NCBI RefSeq assembly: GCF_014773265.1 | Contig: NZ_JACWMY010000013.1 | Coordinates: 62,001-126,000 of the forward strand | From: Mucilaginibacter pankratovii | Lineage (GTDB): Bacteria; Bacteroidota; Bacteroidia; Sphingobacteriales; Sphingobacteriaceae | Length of the DNA stretch: 64,000 bases | Reading direction: 5' to 3' | In this document: one piece after another, positions 8,332 through 17,452 of the stretch | Layout of the letters: each line of letters opens with the position of its first letter | Numbering within the stretch: the first letter of the stretch is position 1 | The notes under the pieces: generated by a model | What the model was told of the DNA's origin: nothing | Seen by the model: the letters and a program-made list of their open reading frames with translations, nothing else | Databases searched by the model: none | Position numbers and translations under genes: made by a program

Positions 8332-8805
8332 TCAGGCACTGTTTGAGGCAAGCTGTTTTTTGTATTTAAGGTGAAACCATGAAAAGTCTTTTAGCCGCCC
8401 GTTTTCAATAGTAAGGCTGATTAGGGAAAGGACTATAAAGACAATATTAAAGATTAGTTGAGCCAAGTAAGATGCGCTGTCCCATAAAACTCCACCGCAT
8501 GAGCAGGGTGTCCGGCTGAATGCATCATTTGTCGCCAGGATTATATAAATGCTAAAAGCAGACAGCAAGATCAATGAACCCCAAGTAGCTTTTTTTCGTG
8601 TGGCTGATAATAATAAGAGTACAATAAGAAGCATTTCGATAACAGGAATAAGCCATGTTAGAACATCTGCAATTGGCACCGGAAATACCTGATTTAACAT
8701 TTCGCCCCGAGATTTGGGATAATCTGAGAGCTTTATAGCTGCCGCATAACTAAACATTGCAGCCATTAAGCCCGAAATAATCCTCAGTATGGTTTCCTTT
8801 TTCAT
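8332..8805 (-). CDS. MauE/DoxX-family redox-associated membrane protein
   Basis: A 157-residue protein with four predicted membrane helices (~8-25, 45-66, 75-92, 108-133). A TPCSCGGVL motif sits after helix three, near residue 100. MauE in methylotrophs supports disulfide formation in exported proteins, and Bacteroidota homologues keep this cysteine motif. It lies between the small exported cysteine-containing protein (downstream, 138-base gap) and a Crp-like regulator (upstream), suggesting an envelope disulfide module. The motif CSCGG is visible; the exact chemistry is inferred. Confidence 0.78.
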   Translation of the reverse strand: MKKETILRIISGLMAAMFSYAAAIKLSDYPKSRGEMLNQVFPVPIADVLTWLIPVIEMLLIVLLLLSATRKKATWGSLILLSAFSIYIILATNDAFSRTPCSCGGVLWDSASYLAQLIFNIVFIVLSLISLTIENGRLKDFSWFHLKYKKQLASNSA

Positions 8806-8915
8806 TGCCTAACTATTTGATTACCTCAAATTTCCGCTGAAATTTTCCGCATTAAATTGTCCGTCAACAATTTGTTCTATTTATTTTTTGATTATATTTC
8901 AGCTCAAAAAAACCA

Positions 8916-9515
8916 TCAATCTTTGTTTCTAGCGTTATATGCGGCTTTTTCCCTGCTGTAGTTAGCCGGCACCATATTTAAAAAGGAAGCGCCGTATTTG
9001 TTAGGGATTTTATTCATCGGGTATACAGCTGCGAACGTGGCTACCTTATCTTTGTCATGCAAACCCATAACGCGGGTGCGCCAGGCTTCGACCTGTTGTT
9101 CAACGAGAAGTATATAAGTCACCAGCTCATGAGTTTCCTGATGCTTTTTTAATTCAATAATAGCGCTTCGCTTAAGCGACAGCAGCGTGCCTTTAGTCAA
9201 GACCGTCAACTTCAGATTCGAGGGTTTTGCTTTAAAGAAACTAAGCGAATCAGTAAAGATCTGGCCAGGCCCGTAAATCCGGATTACCCGATCGTTTCCG
9301 TTTTCATCTTCTAAACTCGCAATCAGCCATACATCTACGCTATACCAAACATAACGGGCATAAGCAGGCGGCAATAAGATTACTTCCTTTGCTGCGCTTA
9401 ACTGAGCCGTGGGCAAAGAATTGACATCCGACCGAAAGCCGGGTGATACTGGCACCATTGCGTGTAGTACCTCCAGCAATTCATTGATCCGTTTTTCCAA
9501 TTCAGCAGGTTTCAT
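8916..9515 (-). CDS. Crp/Fnr-like regulator with degenerate DNA-binding end
   Basis: A 199-residue protein built like Crp/Fnr proteins. A cyclic-nucleotide-binding-like beta roll (~25-115) contains IYGPGQIFTDSLSFF, followed by the long dimerization helix (~120-145) and a short C-terminal part KYGASFLNMVPANYSREK. The last segment corresponds to the recognition helix region of related Bacteroidota proteins but is shorter and poorly conserved, so DNA binding is uncertain. The effector is unknown. Copy 2 of a 42-bp repeat lies 76 bases upstream of the start. It probably controls the MauE/DUF6520-like pair downstream. Confidence 0.75.
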   Translation of the reverse strand: MKPAELEKRINELLEVLHAMVPVSPGFRSDVNSLPTAQLSAAKEVILLPPAYARYVWYSVDVWLIASLEDENGNDRVIRIYGPGQIFTDSLSFFKAKPSNLKLTVLTKGTLLSLKRSAIIELKKHQETHELVTYILLVEQQVEAWRTRVMGLHDKDKVATFAAVYPMNKIPNKYGASFLNMVPANYSREKAAYNARNKD

Positions 9516-9590
9516 ATTGAGGGAGATTAATGTTCAATCAACCGGTTATTTCACCGGCTGCTACCAAAAATGCAACCTCGCCCCACTTAT

Positions 9591-9632
9591 CCGCAATACG
9601 TGCAAACCCTTAATCTGGCAAAACAGGTGTAA
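9591..9632. repeat. 42-bp upstream repeat, copy 2
   Basis: Near-copy of 554-595 (about 35 of 42 identical). It lies between the Crp-like gene (start 9515) and the end of the LuxR-like gene (9659), both on the minus strand. Confidence 0.65.
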
Positions 9633-9658
9633 ACCCTTATATCAACCAATACCTGGCT

Positions 9659-10228
9659 TTAACTGTTCAGCTTAGTAATTAGCGCCAGTTTACTGCGCCT
9701 ACAACCTACCTTAAAATAAATGTTACGCAGATGCCCCTCGACCGTTCGTTCCGAAATAAACAATTGTTCAGCGATCTGTTTATTCGTCCAACTCTTCCGA
9801 CTCAGCAACACCACCTCCAGTTCCCGAGAGGATAACTCATACTTTGCACAGTTCTCCATAAAGCGGTCTGAAGGTTCGGTGTTTTCCATCCCCTCCGGTA
9901 GATCATCCTTTTCCCGCAACCTTGCCCATAACAAGGGCATTGCCATCAACAGCACGATGATGATTAGTGCGATTGTATTAACCCCTACGAGGTCGAATAA
10001 ATTAAACGCATATCCGAAGCCACCGTTCCAGACCATCAGCAGCGATAGTACAACCAGGGGTGCCCAGTTCATCAACCTAGGTTTAGCCGAATTACCACGG
10101 ATAAAAAGATAGGCGATCAGTACAAGTTCAAAGACAACAAATAGCCAGGAAACGACATGTGAATGATAAGGCAAAAAACGCATAAACTTAAGAATTAACG
10201 CAAAAACAAAAAAGATAATTACCACCAC
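9659..10228 (-). CDS. Membrane-anchored LuxR-type transcriptional regulator
   Basis: A 189-residue protein with about four membrane helices in residues 1-105 and a LuxR/GerE helix-turn-helix at ~128-189. The HTH shows YELSSRELEVVLL, TNKQIAEQLFISERTVEGHL and the final helix LALITKL. It should sit in the inner membrane with the DNA-binding domain in the cytoplasm, sensing a membrane or periplasmic state. There is no phosphoacceptor receiver domain. It lies upstream of the Crp-like gene on the same strand, 143 bases apart, but the repeat between them suggests separate transcription. Target genes cannot be told from sequence. Confidence 0.8.
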   Translation of the reverse strand: MVVIIFFVFALILKFMRFLPYHSHVVSWLFVVFELVLIAYLFIRGNSAKPRLMNWAPLVVLSLLMVWNGGFGYAFNLFDLVGVNTIALIIIVLLMAMPLLWARLREKDDLPEGMENTEPSDRFMENCAKYELSSRELEVVLLSRKSWTNKQIAEQLFISERTVEGHLRNIYFKVGCRRSKLALITKLNS

Positions 10229-10752
10229 CGAGGCTAGAGTATCATCATGAAGATTAATAATCGGGAGGTAGAATCATGAAGATACCTGGCTGGAAGTTAC
10301 AGGATAAAGATCGCTGCCAGAGTCAGCGCGGGTCATGATCTGAGATGAGATGAAAGGCCTGGAAAGCCGGAACCAAAACAGCCACGCCCGCGCTTTCACA
10401 GCAGGCATTGCAGGATTTCCCGGTTCTATTAAAATTCCAGCTTTATCATCTCGGGAAGTATTACAAACGCAATCGATATTATGAAGTAGGTCGGCCTATC
10501 TTATGTTGATCCGATGATCTTGAGCCGTTCGTTCTTGCAAGATAGGATTAACAATTTTAAAAATATTTTCATAGGAAGTTGATTTTTGTCCTATACAACC
10601 ATGAAAGCCGGGGAACGCATCGTGGGCTATAGAACCGTTAAATTGATATTCGCGCAAGTTGTAAAAAATCCGCCGGATATATCCTCTGAAAAAGTAAGAT
10701 CGCACTAAATATTAAATATTAAGCAACTATATTATCCTTAAAAAACATTGAA
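10229..10752. other. Intergenic region, possible gene remnants
   Basis: No intact gene. A 69-codon minus-strand frame (10496-10705) has a KSTSYENIFKIVNPILQ segment loosely like the end of a response-regulator receiver domain, but no start or flanking domain supports it. A short tandem repetition of ATCATGAAGAT occurs at about 10240-10280. Probably decayed sequence. Confidence 0.4.
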
Positions 10753-11367
10753 CTACCATCGCCCGTCCTTAATTAGTTTGCCACGGACGTTCCGCAGTGT
10801 ACTTTCTCCGATCAACAGGTAAGAGGCAATGTCCACATCAAGCATCATCCGGCCCGGTATTTTAAACTCCTTGAAACTATTATAAAAATTTTTAACCACC
10901 ATTTCAGCATCCTTGTAGAGCGACAACCTTTCCAGCAGTTCCCTTTCCGCCGCTTCTGCTATCACTATCCTGGACAGTTCTTCTGTACCAGGAAACCGCG
11001 CATGTGTATCCTGAAGCGCTTCATAGCCAATAGCCATCAGGTAAGTACCCGGCAGGCAAACCCATTCAAAGGTTGAAGGGGTTTGCGTAGTGAAACTTTT
11101 CCCCGAAACAATGGTATTCTTAGCGGCAATACTAAGCACCTGTCTGTCCCCCGCGTCACTAAAGCCATAACAAGCCACATAACCATCCGATACGAACAGC
11201 ACGTCCTTCACAATGCTACCTCGCTCAAACAATATCTTCCGGTCAGGGTAGAACCGACCATCTAATACTTGCGTTAAATGATCCCGCAGAGCCTCCGGCT
11301 GGGGCTTATAACTGCATAGTATTCTGAAAACTTTGTTGATGATCGCTTCGTGTTCCCGCATTGGCAT
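10753..11367 (-). CDS. Crp/Fnr-family transcriptional regulator
   Basis: A 204-residue protein with an N-terminal cNMP-binding-like beta barrel (~30-120, including DRKILFERGSIVKDVLFV and GYVACYGF), a central dimerization helix, and a C-terminal helix-turn-helix (~172-200, DVDIASYLLIGESTLRNVRG) better preserved than in the Crp-like protein at 8916-9515. It is alone, with gene-free stretches on both sides, so it may act on distant cargo. It is a paralogue of the other Crp-like gene only in the family sense. The ligand is unknown. Confidence 0.8.
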   Translation of the reverse strand: MPMREHEAIINKVFRILCSYKPQPEALRDHLTQVLDGRFYPDRKILFERGSIVKDVLFVSDGYVACYGFSDAGDRQVLSIAAKNTIVSGKSFTTQTPSTFEWVCLPGTYLMAIGYEALQDTHARFPGTEELSRIVIAEAAERELLERLSLYKDAEMVVKNFYNSFKEFKIPGRMMLDVDIASYLLIGESTLRNVRGKLIKDGRW

Positions 11368-11939
11368 CTGTTCTATTGAATAAAAGATGACTATTGTGCT
11401 TTTGATTTATTCTATTCAATGATATCGAAATATAGAGTGGGCATTCCGACATCTCATTCTGAAACTATGAACAGGCAATTCTGGAACACATTGATCATGT
11501 TAGTCTCTTGATTGTTAATTGTTATTACCTTCCATCAACGTAACTCGCTGCTCCAACGCGCACAGAACAGCTTGGTCAAGCCTCTCATAATATCCACACT
11601 CATTAACAGCCGCTATAAAAAAATGGAGAAACGGTTAAAGACAGCGATGGCGATACGTTTTATTGTGATGTGTTTATCAAAACTTAAGAAAGAGCTTGCT
11701 TCTAAGAGCTCTTTTTCTTAATTTTTAACTGAACTATAAAGAACGATAGAAGGCTTTCATCAAAGCTTGTCCGGATGATCCCCGTTTTTCATGTTTTTTA
11801 ATTAAAAGCGGGATGCCGATGCAAATTGTAATGAAAACCACAAGCCCCCCAACTGCGGACTATATAATTTGCAGTACAACATTTTGTAGAATCATATTAA
11901 AAAGAATTATTCCTGATATGGTTAAAATCGACAATTTTA
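11368..11939. other. Intergenic region between Crp-like and FUSC genes
   Basis: No convincing gene. A 69-codon plus-strand frame (11512-11721) ends inside a terminator-like hairpin and resembles no family. The hairpin at 11686-11719 is the only clear structure. Confidence 0.55.
11686..11719 (+). terminator. Terminator-like hairpin
   Basis: AAGAAAGAGCT (11686-11696) pairs with AGCTCTTTTTCTT (11707-11719) around a 10-base loop, with T-rich 3' sequence. No recognised plus-strand gene precedes it, and on the minus strand it would follow the FUSC gene by more than 200 bases. Confidence 0.45.
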
Positions 11940-14084
11940 TTAATTGTTATTAACCACCATTTCGGCATAAATATTTCCTAACTCTTCATATAGGCGTCTG
12001 GCCAAGTTCAATAAGAAATTAAAGCCAATTGAGGCTTCGGGCTGAATTTGACTCCCGGTTGCCTGTTTTTCAAAACCCGGTTTTAATCTTTTACTTTCTA
12101 ACAAGTTTTCTGCTGACTTGAGTATCTCAACCGCGCACCCTACAGAAGTAGTTGCCTGCTTTGTGTATAGGTGTAACCGATCTGTCATGACAGGCCCAAA
12201 CAAAGATGTCGCAGCCGAAAATAACTTATGTACTGTAACCTGGAAATTATAGATATGAAGTATGAGGTTTCTTGTTCCCGGCTCAACGCTGAATCGGCTG
12301 GCTGTTGCAGAAAGATCAGCAGAAGCCGAAAAAACATGATTCCGTAAATTTTGATATTTTACTTCATCAAACGTATGTCCTAACATACAATCATTAAAGT
12401 ATTCGAGGTAACTGATATTTGCTTTTACTACCCCTCTTAATAAGGCATCTATTTGTTTAGATTCCCAATGGGGAAACAGAAACCCCGCAAGGAGCGATAT
12501 TGTGCATCCGATTATTGTATCATAAAACCGTTCGAGAACCAGTAATGACAGACCACCATATAAAATGTGGATTCCCAATACTGCAATTCCGGTAACACAA
12601 ATTACGCTAATCATGTAATTAACGCGCAAAAAGCTCAAATAACCCAGTAATAGGAGGATAACTAAGATGATTTGGGCCGTTGTACTCTGAACTATCAACA
12701 TCAAACCCAACATCAAGAGAATACCGGATAATGTACCCAAGACCCTTTCAATATTGCGTTGACGTGTAGTACCATATAGCGGTCGCATAACGAAAACTAT
12801 AGTGAGCAATACCCAATAATTGTACTTGCCTATCGGGAATGCTACCATTAGCAAATAAGTGACAACACAAACGGCGGCAAGCCGAATCGAAAATTTAAAG
12901 GTCAGGGAAGACCAAATCATTTTAGATTTCACTGTCTGTAAAACACTAATTATGTCAAAAATCAAAAATTGTTCCGCTACCTTTTCCTGAACACAATAAT
13001 CATTGTGATCATTCTTTAAGGTAGCATTCTTCATTTTTCGCAGATGTTGTTCAATGTTCGTTAGATTGTTAATAAAACCACTCATTATGAGCTTGATATG
13101 GTCATCTAAAGAAGGTGTTAAAGCTTTTAAATCTTTACGAATCTCTTGAGAGCCTTTATCCGTCTCAGATGGAATAGCGTAAAACAGACCTGTTTTGAAT
13201 GAGGTTCCAATTGAATCCATTTCACTGGCAATTAAAAGTATAGTATTTTTTATTTTTTGCAATAAGCCCGATTCTCCCAAAGTAGTGCGGATATGGTGGT
13301 GATCGTATTCTATTGATAAAACCTGTGCATGTAACGCTTTTATTTCTTTCGAAACGGCATGTATGCATTCAACCGATGAAGAATCATCGTTTCCGTAATG
13401 GCTGGTATAACTCTTGATCATATCATTTACCGCCTTTTGTTTTGCGATAACGATTTCGTGATACTTCAACCCTCTTTGATAACAAATGTCGATTGGTATC
13501 GTGGGGTCATAGAAAGCACCTTTATTCCGAAGAAATTGAGCTTCGGCACATACGAACTCACCAAGAGCGAAGCGGAGAGGCCGCTCCGGAGAAATAAAAG
13601 CAACTAATGAACTAACCACCAAATACCATACGCAGCCTAACCCGATATGCAAAGCAAAGACAAGCCCGTTACCCGGCCTAAGTCCCATGACGAACAAAAC
13701 CAAAACTATAACGCTGGAACCTAGCAAATAGAGACGGCTCCCAAAAACCGCAATCATGGAAAACGAGAAGCAGCTTACGAGTAAAAGAATTGCCATTATT
13801 GTAGTATAATGGACCGCGTAACAAGAAATGAGGGCTATTATCGGTAACAGGACACAGGATATAGTCATAATTCTTACTCGGTCCTTTATCGTTCTAGGTT
13901 GATCCGGTAAGCTAGCCAACATCACACCCAGCCCGGAAGCTATGGCAATGCCGGGCTTATTTGTCCAAAAAAAGAATGCCGTAATAGATACAATTACGAT
14001 AGTAGTTTTTAATGCCTCTATAAAATATTCACCCCAAATAAAATACCAGCATTTTACTGCAATTCCTTTTAATAATCTAAACAT
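11940..14084 (-). CDS. FUSC-family inner-membrane protein (YccS-like)
   Basis: A 714-residue protein with the two-halved layout of fusaric-acid-resistance-like and YccS/YhfK proteins: an N-terminal cluster of about six membrane helices (residues ~20-165), a long cytoplasmic stretch (~170-385), a second membrane cluster (~390-520) containing the FUSC_2-type segment YNYWVLLTIVFVMRP, and a C-terminal soluble tail. Such proteins are thought to export aromatic acids or other small compounds with a membrane-fusion partner, but none is adjacent. It starts about 110 bases beyond the terminator of the M16 peptidase operon, so it is a separate unit. The substrate is unknown. Confidence 0.82.
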   Translation of the reverse strand: MFRLLKGIAVKCWYFIWGEYFIEALKTTIVIVSITAFFFWTNKPGIAIASGLGVMLASLPDQPRTIKDRVRIMTISCVLLPIIALISCYAVHYTTIMAILLLVSCFSFSMIAVFGSRLYLLGSSVIVLVLFVMGLRPGNGLVFALHIGLGCVWYLVVSSLVAFISPERPLRFALGEFVCAEAQFLRNKGAFYDPTIPIDICYQRGLKYHEIVIAKQKAVNDMIKSYTSHYGNDDSSSVECIHAVSKEIKALHAQVLSIEYDHHHIRTTLGESGLLQKIKNTILLIASEMDSIGTSFKTGLFYAIPSETDKGSQEIRKDLKALTPSLDDHIKLIMSGFINNLTNIEQHLRKMKNATLKNDHNDYCVQEKVAEQFLIFDIISVLQTVKSKMIWSSLTFKFSIRLAAVCVVTYLLMVAFPIGKYNYWVLLTIVFVMRPLYGTTRQRNIERVLGTLSGILLMLGLMLIVQSTTAQIILVILLLLGYLSFLRVNYMISVICVTGIAVLGIHILYGGLSLLVLERFYDTIIGCTISLLAGFLFPHWESKQIDALLRGVVKANISYLEYFNDCMLGHTFDEVKYQNLRNHVFSASADLSATASRFSVEPGTRNLILHIYNFQVTVHKLFSAATSLFGPVMTDRLHLYTKQATTSVGCAVEILKSAENLLESKRLKPGFEKQATGSQIQPEASIGFNFLLNLARRLYEELGNIYAEMVVNNN

Positions 14085-14194
14085 AAAAATTCAACATTAG
14101 GGATCTGTATTAACTTGCTATATTGATCACTGTCAAAACGTTATGCTGTCAAGGCCTCCTATTAAACTTATAGGCCTTCAGAGTCAACCTAAAA

Positions 14195-14234
14195 GTGATT
14201 CAAAACAAATATTATCATGTTAATTTTGAATCAC
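14195..14234 (-). terminator. Terminator of the M16 peptidase operon
   Basis: A perfect 11-bp inverted repeat (GTGATTCAAAA at 14195-14205, complement at 14224-14234) with an 18-base loop. On the minus strand it is followed by TTTT, 28 bases after the stop codon of the peptidase gene. Confidence 0.7.
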
Positions 14235-14261
14235 CTTCTCTTATCATTTCGACGCGGCTAA

Positions 14262-15680
14262 CTACTTAACAGCTACTGGTTGTGCGAACCGATCATATTC
14301 CTTCACTTCAAAGGGCAACCTTTTTAAATTTTCCCTGACCTGCCCGGCATTGCCAACAACGATTACGCGGGTGTTATCATAACCAAAATACTTTTGAGCA
14401 GCAAACTGGACATCCGCCACAGATACCGCGTTTATTTTTTGGAGGTAAGTCTGGTAATAATCCTTTGGCAGGTTATTGATTAAAATATTACGCGAATAAG
14501 AAGCGGTAACCTGCGGGTCTTCCATATTTAATGCAAACGAGCCGTTATACCGCGCTTTAGCATTCTTTAGGTCTTCTTCGGAAACCGCTTGTGAACGGAT
14601 TTTAGTGATCTGGGCAAGAAACTCAGTCACCGCGCTATCTGTTTTCGCAGTTCGCACAGCTGCATTCGCCTTAAAAGTTTCCTGGAAACGGCCACTGCCT
14701 ATAGTAGAATAAGCACCATAGGTAAATCCGCGCTTCTCGCGTAGTGATTTAAACAAATAAGCCTCAGCGCCACCGCCCAAAATGGCGTTGGCCAGTTTAG
14801 CTGCAAACAGATCAGGGTCGTTCAACTTCAGGGTAATCAGGTTGCTTACCGTAATTTCAGACTGAACCGCGTTCGGCATGTCAACCAGGTCAATCACCGT
14901 TTTGACCGGATTCTTTACAGTGGAAATTACAGGCAGGGCTAAATTACTTCCCTTCCAGGATACAAATAATTTCTCCGCCAGTTGTTTTGCCAAAGCAGGC
15001 TTAATGTCGCCAACAATAGTTAAATAGGATCTCGATGGCGTGATGTACTTGTTGTAAAAAGATTTCACATCATCGAGTGTAAGATTTTTTATTGTTTCTT
15101 CGGTGGAGAACTCTCCCATTGGATTGTCCGTTCCATAAAGTAAAGCATTAACCACTTGCCCGGAAACTGCTTTGACATTCCTGGACTCATTCTGTTTTCC
15201 TGTTAATGCCTGGGAGCGTAGTTTCTCAAACTCCTCATTTCTAAAAGCAGGTGTTTGCAGCCCCTGACTCAGTAATTCGAGAGCCTGTGGGAAATAACGG
15301 GTTAAGGCATCTGCTTTACCACCTGATGAGTTTAAGCTGACGTCAGCTCCGAGTTTGTCAACCGCCTCATCGAACTGGGCCTTGGGCATCGCCGCCGTCC
15401 CTTCATTCAGCATTTGCCCCATTAAGCCGTATGCTCCCGCCTTCTTACCTTCAGTTACCAGGCCAGCGTCTATGTAAAAACTGGCCGATACACGGGGCAA
15501 GCGGTGATCCTCCACTACAAGCACGATCATTCCGTTGGGGAATTTATAAATGACAGGATCTTTAAAAGAGATCACAGGTGCCGGGCCGGCCTCGGGTTGG
15601 TGTGTACGGTCAAAGGTAGTTTGTGCTTCAGCATAGTGACATAAGAACACGGCTAAAAGAATTATGATAACTTTTTTCAT
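14262..15680 (-). CDS. M16-family peptidase, non-catalytic partner
   Basis: A 472-residue exported M16 (insulinase/pitrilysin) protein with signal peptide 1-19. The two-domain M16 fold is recognisable: KFPNGMIVLVVEDHRLPRVS near residue 48, then the C-terminal partner domain with SLREKRGFTYGAYS. The zinc motif HxxEH is absent: where catalytic members have it, this protein reads GAYGLMGQMLNEG. It lies 60 bases downstream of a catalytic M16 gene, the usual arrangement of heterodimers in which the inactive subunit helps form the closed peptide-digesting chamber. In the periplasm the pair would degrade oligopeptides delivered by the importer. Confidence 0.88.
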   Translation of the reverse strand: MKKVIIILLAVFLCHYAEAQTTFDRTHQPEAGPAPVISFKDPVIYKFPNGMIVLVVEDHRLPRVSASFYIDAGLVTEGKKAGAYGLMGQMLNEGTAAMPKAQFDEAVDKLGADVSLNSSGGKADALTRYFPQALELLSQGLQTPAFRNEEFEKLRSQALTGKQNESRNVKAVSGQVVNALLYGTDNPMGEFSTEETIKNLTLDDVKSFYNKYITPSRSYLTIVGDIKPALAKQLAEKLFVSWKGSNLALPVISTVKNPVKTVIDLVDMPNAVQSEITVSNLITLKLNDPDLFAAKLANAILGGGAEAYLFKSLREKRGFTYGAYSTIGSGRFQETFKANAAVRTAKTDSAVTEFLAQITKIRSQAVSEEDLKNAKARYNGSFALNMEDPQVTASYSRNILINNLPKDYYQTYLQKINAVSVADVQFAAQKYFGYDNTRVIVVGNAGQVRENLKRLPFEVKEYDRFAQPVAVK

Positions 15681-15740
15681 TGATTTTATTGCTTAAATAG
15701 CCTGCATTTACAGGCTAACCGATATGGATAAAACGAATTT

Positions 15741-17072
15741 TTAACTATTTTTTGCCGGTAGGTAATACAACACCAACCTGAAAGACGGCTGGAGATACTT
15801 AACAGCCGCGTTTCGGATATCTTCACGCGTGATGCTCCTGATCTGCTCCGGTTCCTGATTTGTGTAGGCTGTGTTTTTATGATGAAAAGTATAACCGTCT
15901 GCAAGATTCTCTGCAACACCCAATACTTTTGCATTAGTCGATATATAATTCTTCTCCAACTGGTTTTGGATCTTACGATAATCGGTTTCACTGATCAGAT
16001 TGGTCTGCAATTTCACGACTTCTTCATCAATATCCTGAAGTAAGGTATGGAGTGGCGTGTTGTTATTGGGCAAAGCATAAGTAATATAAGCACCATAATC
16101 TTCCAAGGCGTAATTGAATGAACCTACCTGCAATGCTTCTTTCTTATCATCCACCAGTTTTTTGTAGAGCTTGGAACTAGCACCATTTGATAAAATGGTG
16201 GAGATCATTTCCAATATTTTAGAATCCCTGCTATCCATACCAGGCACCCGGTAGGTAGCCGAGATCATTGGCAATTGTATATTGGCATCATAAACCGTAT
16301 CCACCAGTTGTTGGGTTATGGGCGCCTCTTCTACTTTGGTATATTTGATGGGCTCACTCTTAGGCACCTCTCCAAAATAAGTACTTATCAGGCCCCTGGC
16401 TTGGGAAATATTTATATCTCCGGCAATAGACAATACTGCATTATTGGGTACATAATATGTTTTAAAGAATGCCTGGAATTCGGAAAGTTTTGCCTCATCC
16501 AGATCGGCCATGGATCCTATCGGTGCCCAATTATAAGGGTGCTTTGGGAATATATTTTTAAAAATAGCGCTGATCAAGTTACCGTAGGGCTTATTATCTA
16601 CCCTCATCCGCTTCTCTTCTTTAACCACTTCATTTTGGGTTTTAACACCGATCCCGTTAATAACGGGATGCAGCATACGCTCGCTTTCCAACCATAGGCC
16701 AAGCTTAAACTGATTTGACGGAAAAACTTCGTAGTAAAAGGTCCGATCCTGGGTGGTATTAGCATTATTCTCTCCGCCGTTGGCTGCTACGATCTTCATG
16801 AACTCTCCCCGCTTGATGTTATCCGTCCCCTCAAATAGTAAGTGTTCAAAAAAATGAGCGAAACCTGTGCGGCCAATTACTTCGTTTTTCGAACCTACGT
16901 GGTACATTACGCTCACCGCCACAACCGGTGCTGTATGGTCCTGATGCAGGATAACATGCAGCCCGTTAGGCATATCATATTCCGTGAATTCTACTTTTTG
17001 TGCCATAGACTGCTGACATAAAAACATGCCCGCAGTCCAGCACGTAAGTTTTTTTAATTTTAACATTATCAT
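15741..17072 (-). CDS. M16-family zinc metallopeptidase, catalytic subunit
   Basis: A 443-residue exported peptidase with signal peptide 1-24 (ending SMAQ). The inverted zinc motif HFFEH is at residues 73-77, within GFAHFFEHLLFEGT, and the downstream acidic ligand region SERMLHPVI is present. It starts a two-gene unit with the non-catalytic partner (14262-15680), bounded by a terminator on each side (17233-17260 upstream and 14195-14234 downstream), so it needs its own promoter. It probably degrades peptides in the periplasm. A link to the redox cluster upstream is by position and strand only. Confidence 0.9.
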   Translation of the reverse strand: MIMLKLKKLTCWTAGMFLCQQSMAQKVEFTEYDMPNGLHVILHQDHTAPVVAVSVMYHVGSKNEVIGRTGFAHFFEHLLFEGTDNIKRGEFMKIVAANGGENNANTTQDRTFYYEVFPSNQFKLGLWLESERMLHPVINGIGVKTQNEVVKEEKRMRVDNKPYGNLISAIFKNIFPKHPYNWAPIGSMADLDEAKLSEFQAFFKTYYVPNNAVLSIAGDINISQARGLISTYFGEVPKSEPIKYTKVEEAPITQQLVDTVYDANIQLPMISATYRVPGMDSRDSKILEMISTILSNGASSKLYKKLVDDKKEALQVGSFNYALEDYGAYITYALPNNNTPLHTLLQDIDEEVVKLQTNLISETDYRKIQNQLEKNYISTNAKVLGVAENLADGYTFHHKNTAYTNQEPEQIRSITREDIRNAAVKYLQPSFRLVLYYLPAKNS

Positions 17073-17452
17073 TTAATTTTAGTTGATGGGTAATAATTAT
17101 CGATTAGTGTTTTCGCCAATCAGTAACGCCGGTCATTGTTACTGGGTACCCGGCACCCATGCAGTCATGCAAATCCTGACGATACCGGTATAAAACTTAT
17201 ATAATAAGCTCAAAGCTTGTTGGTTTTTAAAGAAAAGCACCTGCTTCAAAAGATGCTTTTACCTAATTACCTAACTATTAACTGATATAAAGAACGAATG
17301 AAGACTTCTTAACACTGAACGGGTACCCTAGTCCGTTTCATAAAGCATGAAATACGTCAATTTTCGATTTTAGTATGCTTTCATTTTCTTTCTTATTTAT
17401 TTCCCCAAAATCTACATGGGGTATACCTTTCGTCAGGTGCCACTTAGGATAT
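17073..17452. other. Intergenic region between DsbD and M16 genes
   Basis: No gene. It contains the terminator of the DsbD transcript (17233-17260) and another complementary pair, AAAGCAT at about 17345 and ATGCTTT at about 17373, closer to the DsbD stop. The promoter of the M16 pair should lie between 17073 and 17230; no consensus box was recognised. Confidence 0.55.
17233..17260 (-). terminator. Terminator of the DsbD operon
   Basis: On the minus strand AAAAGCA (complement of 17254-17260) pairs with TGCTTTT (complement of 17233-17239), followed by CTTT. It lies about 190 bases after the DsbD stop codon. Confidence 0.55.

Noticed and set aside
10496..10705. 69-codon minus-strand frame that faintly resembles a response-regulator receiver end
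   Set aside because: Too short, no start context, no partner domain and no neighbour supporting it. Kept only as a remark in the intergenic entry.
11512..11721. 69-codon plus-strand frame
   Set aside because: It runs into a terminator-like hairpin, and its product shows no family features.
15686..15991. Same-strand second frame at the M16 gene end
   Set aside because: It overlaps the catalytic M16 gene in another frame, with no domain features.
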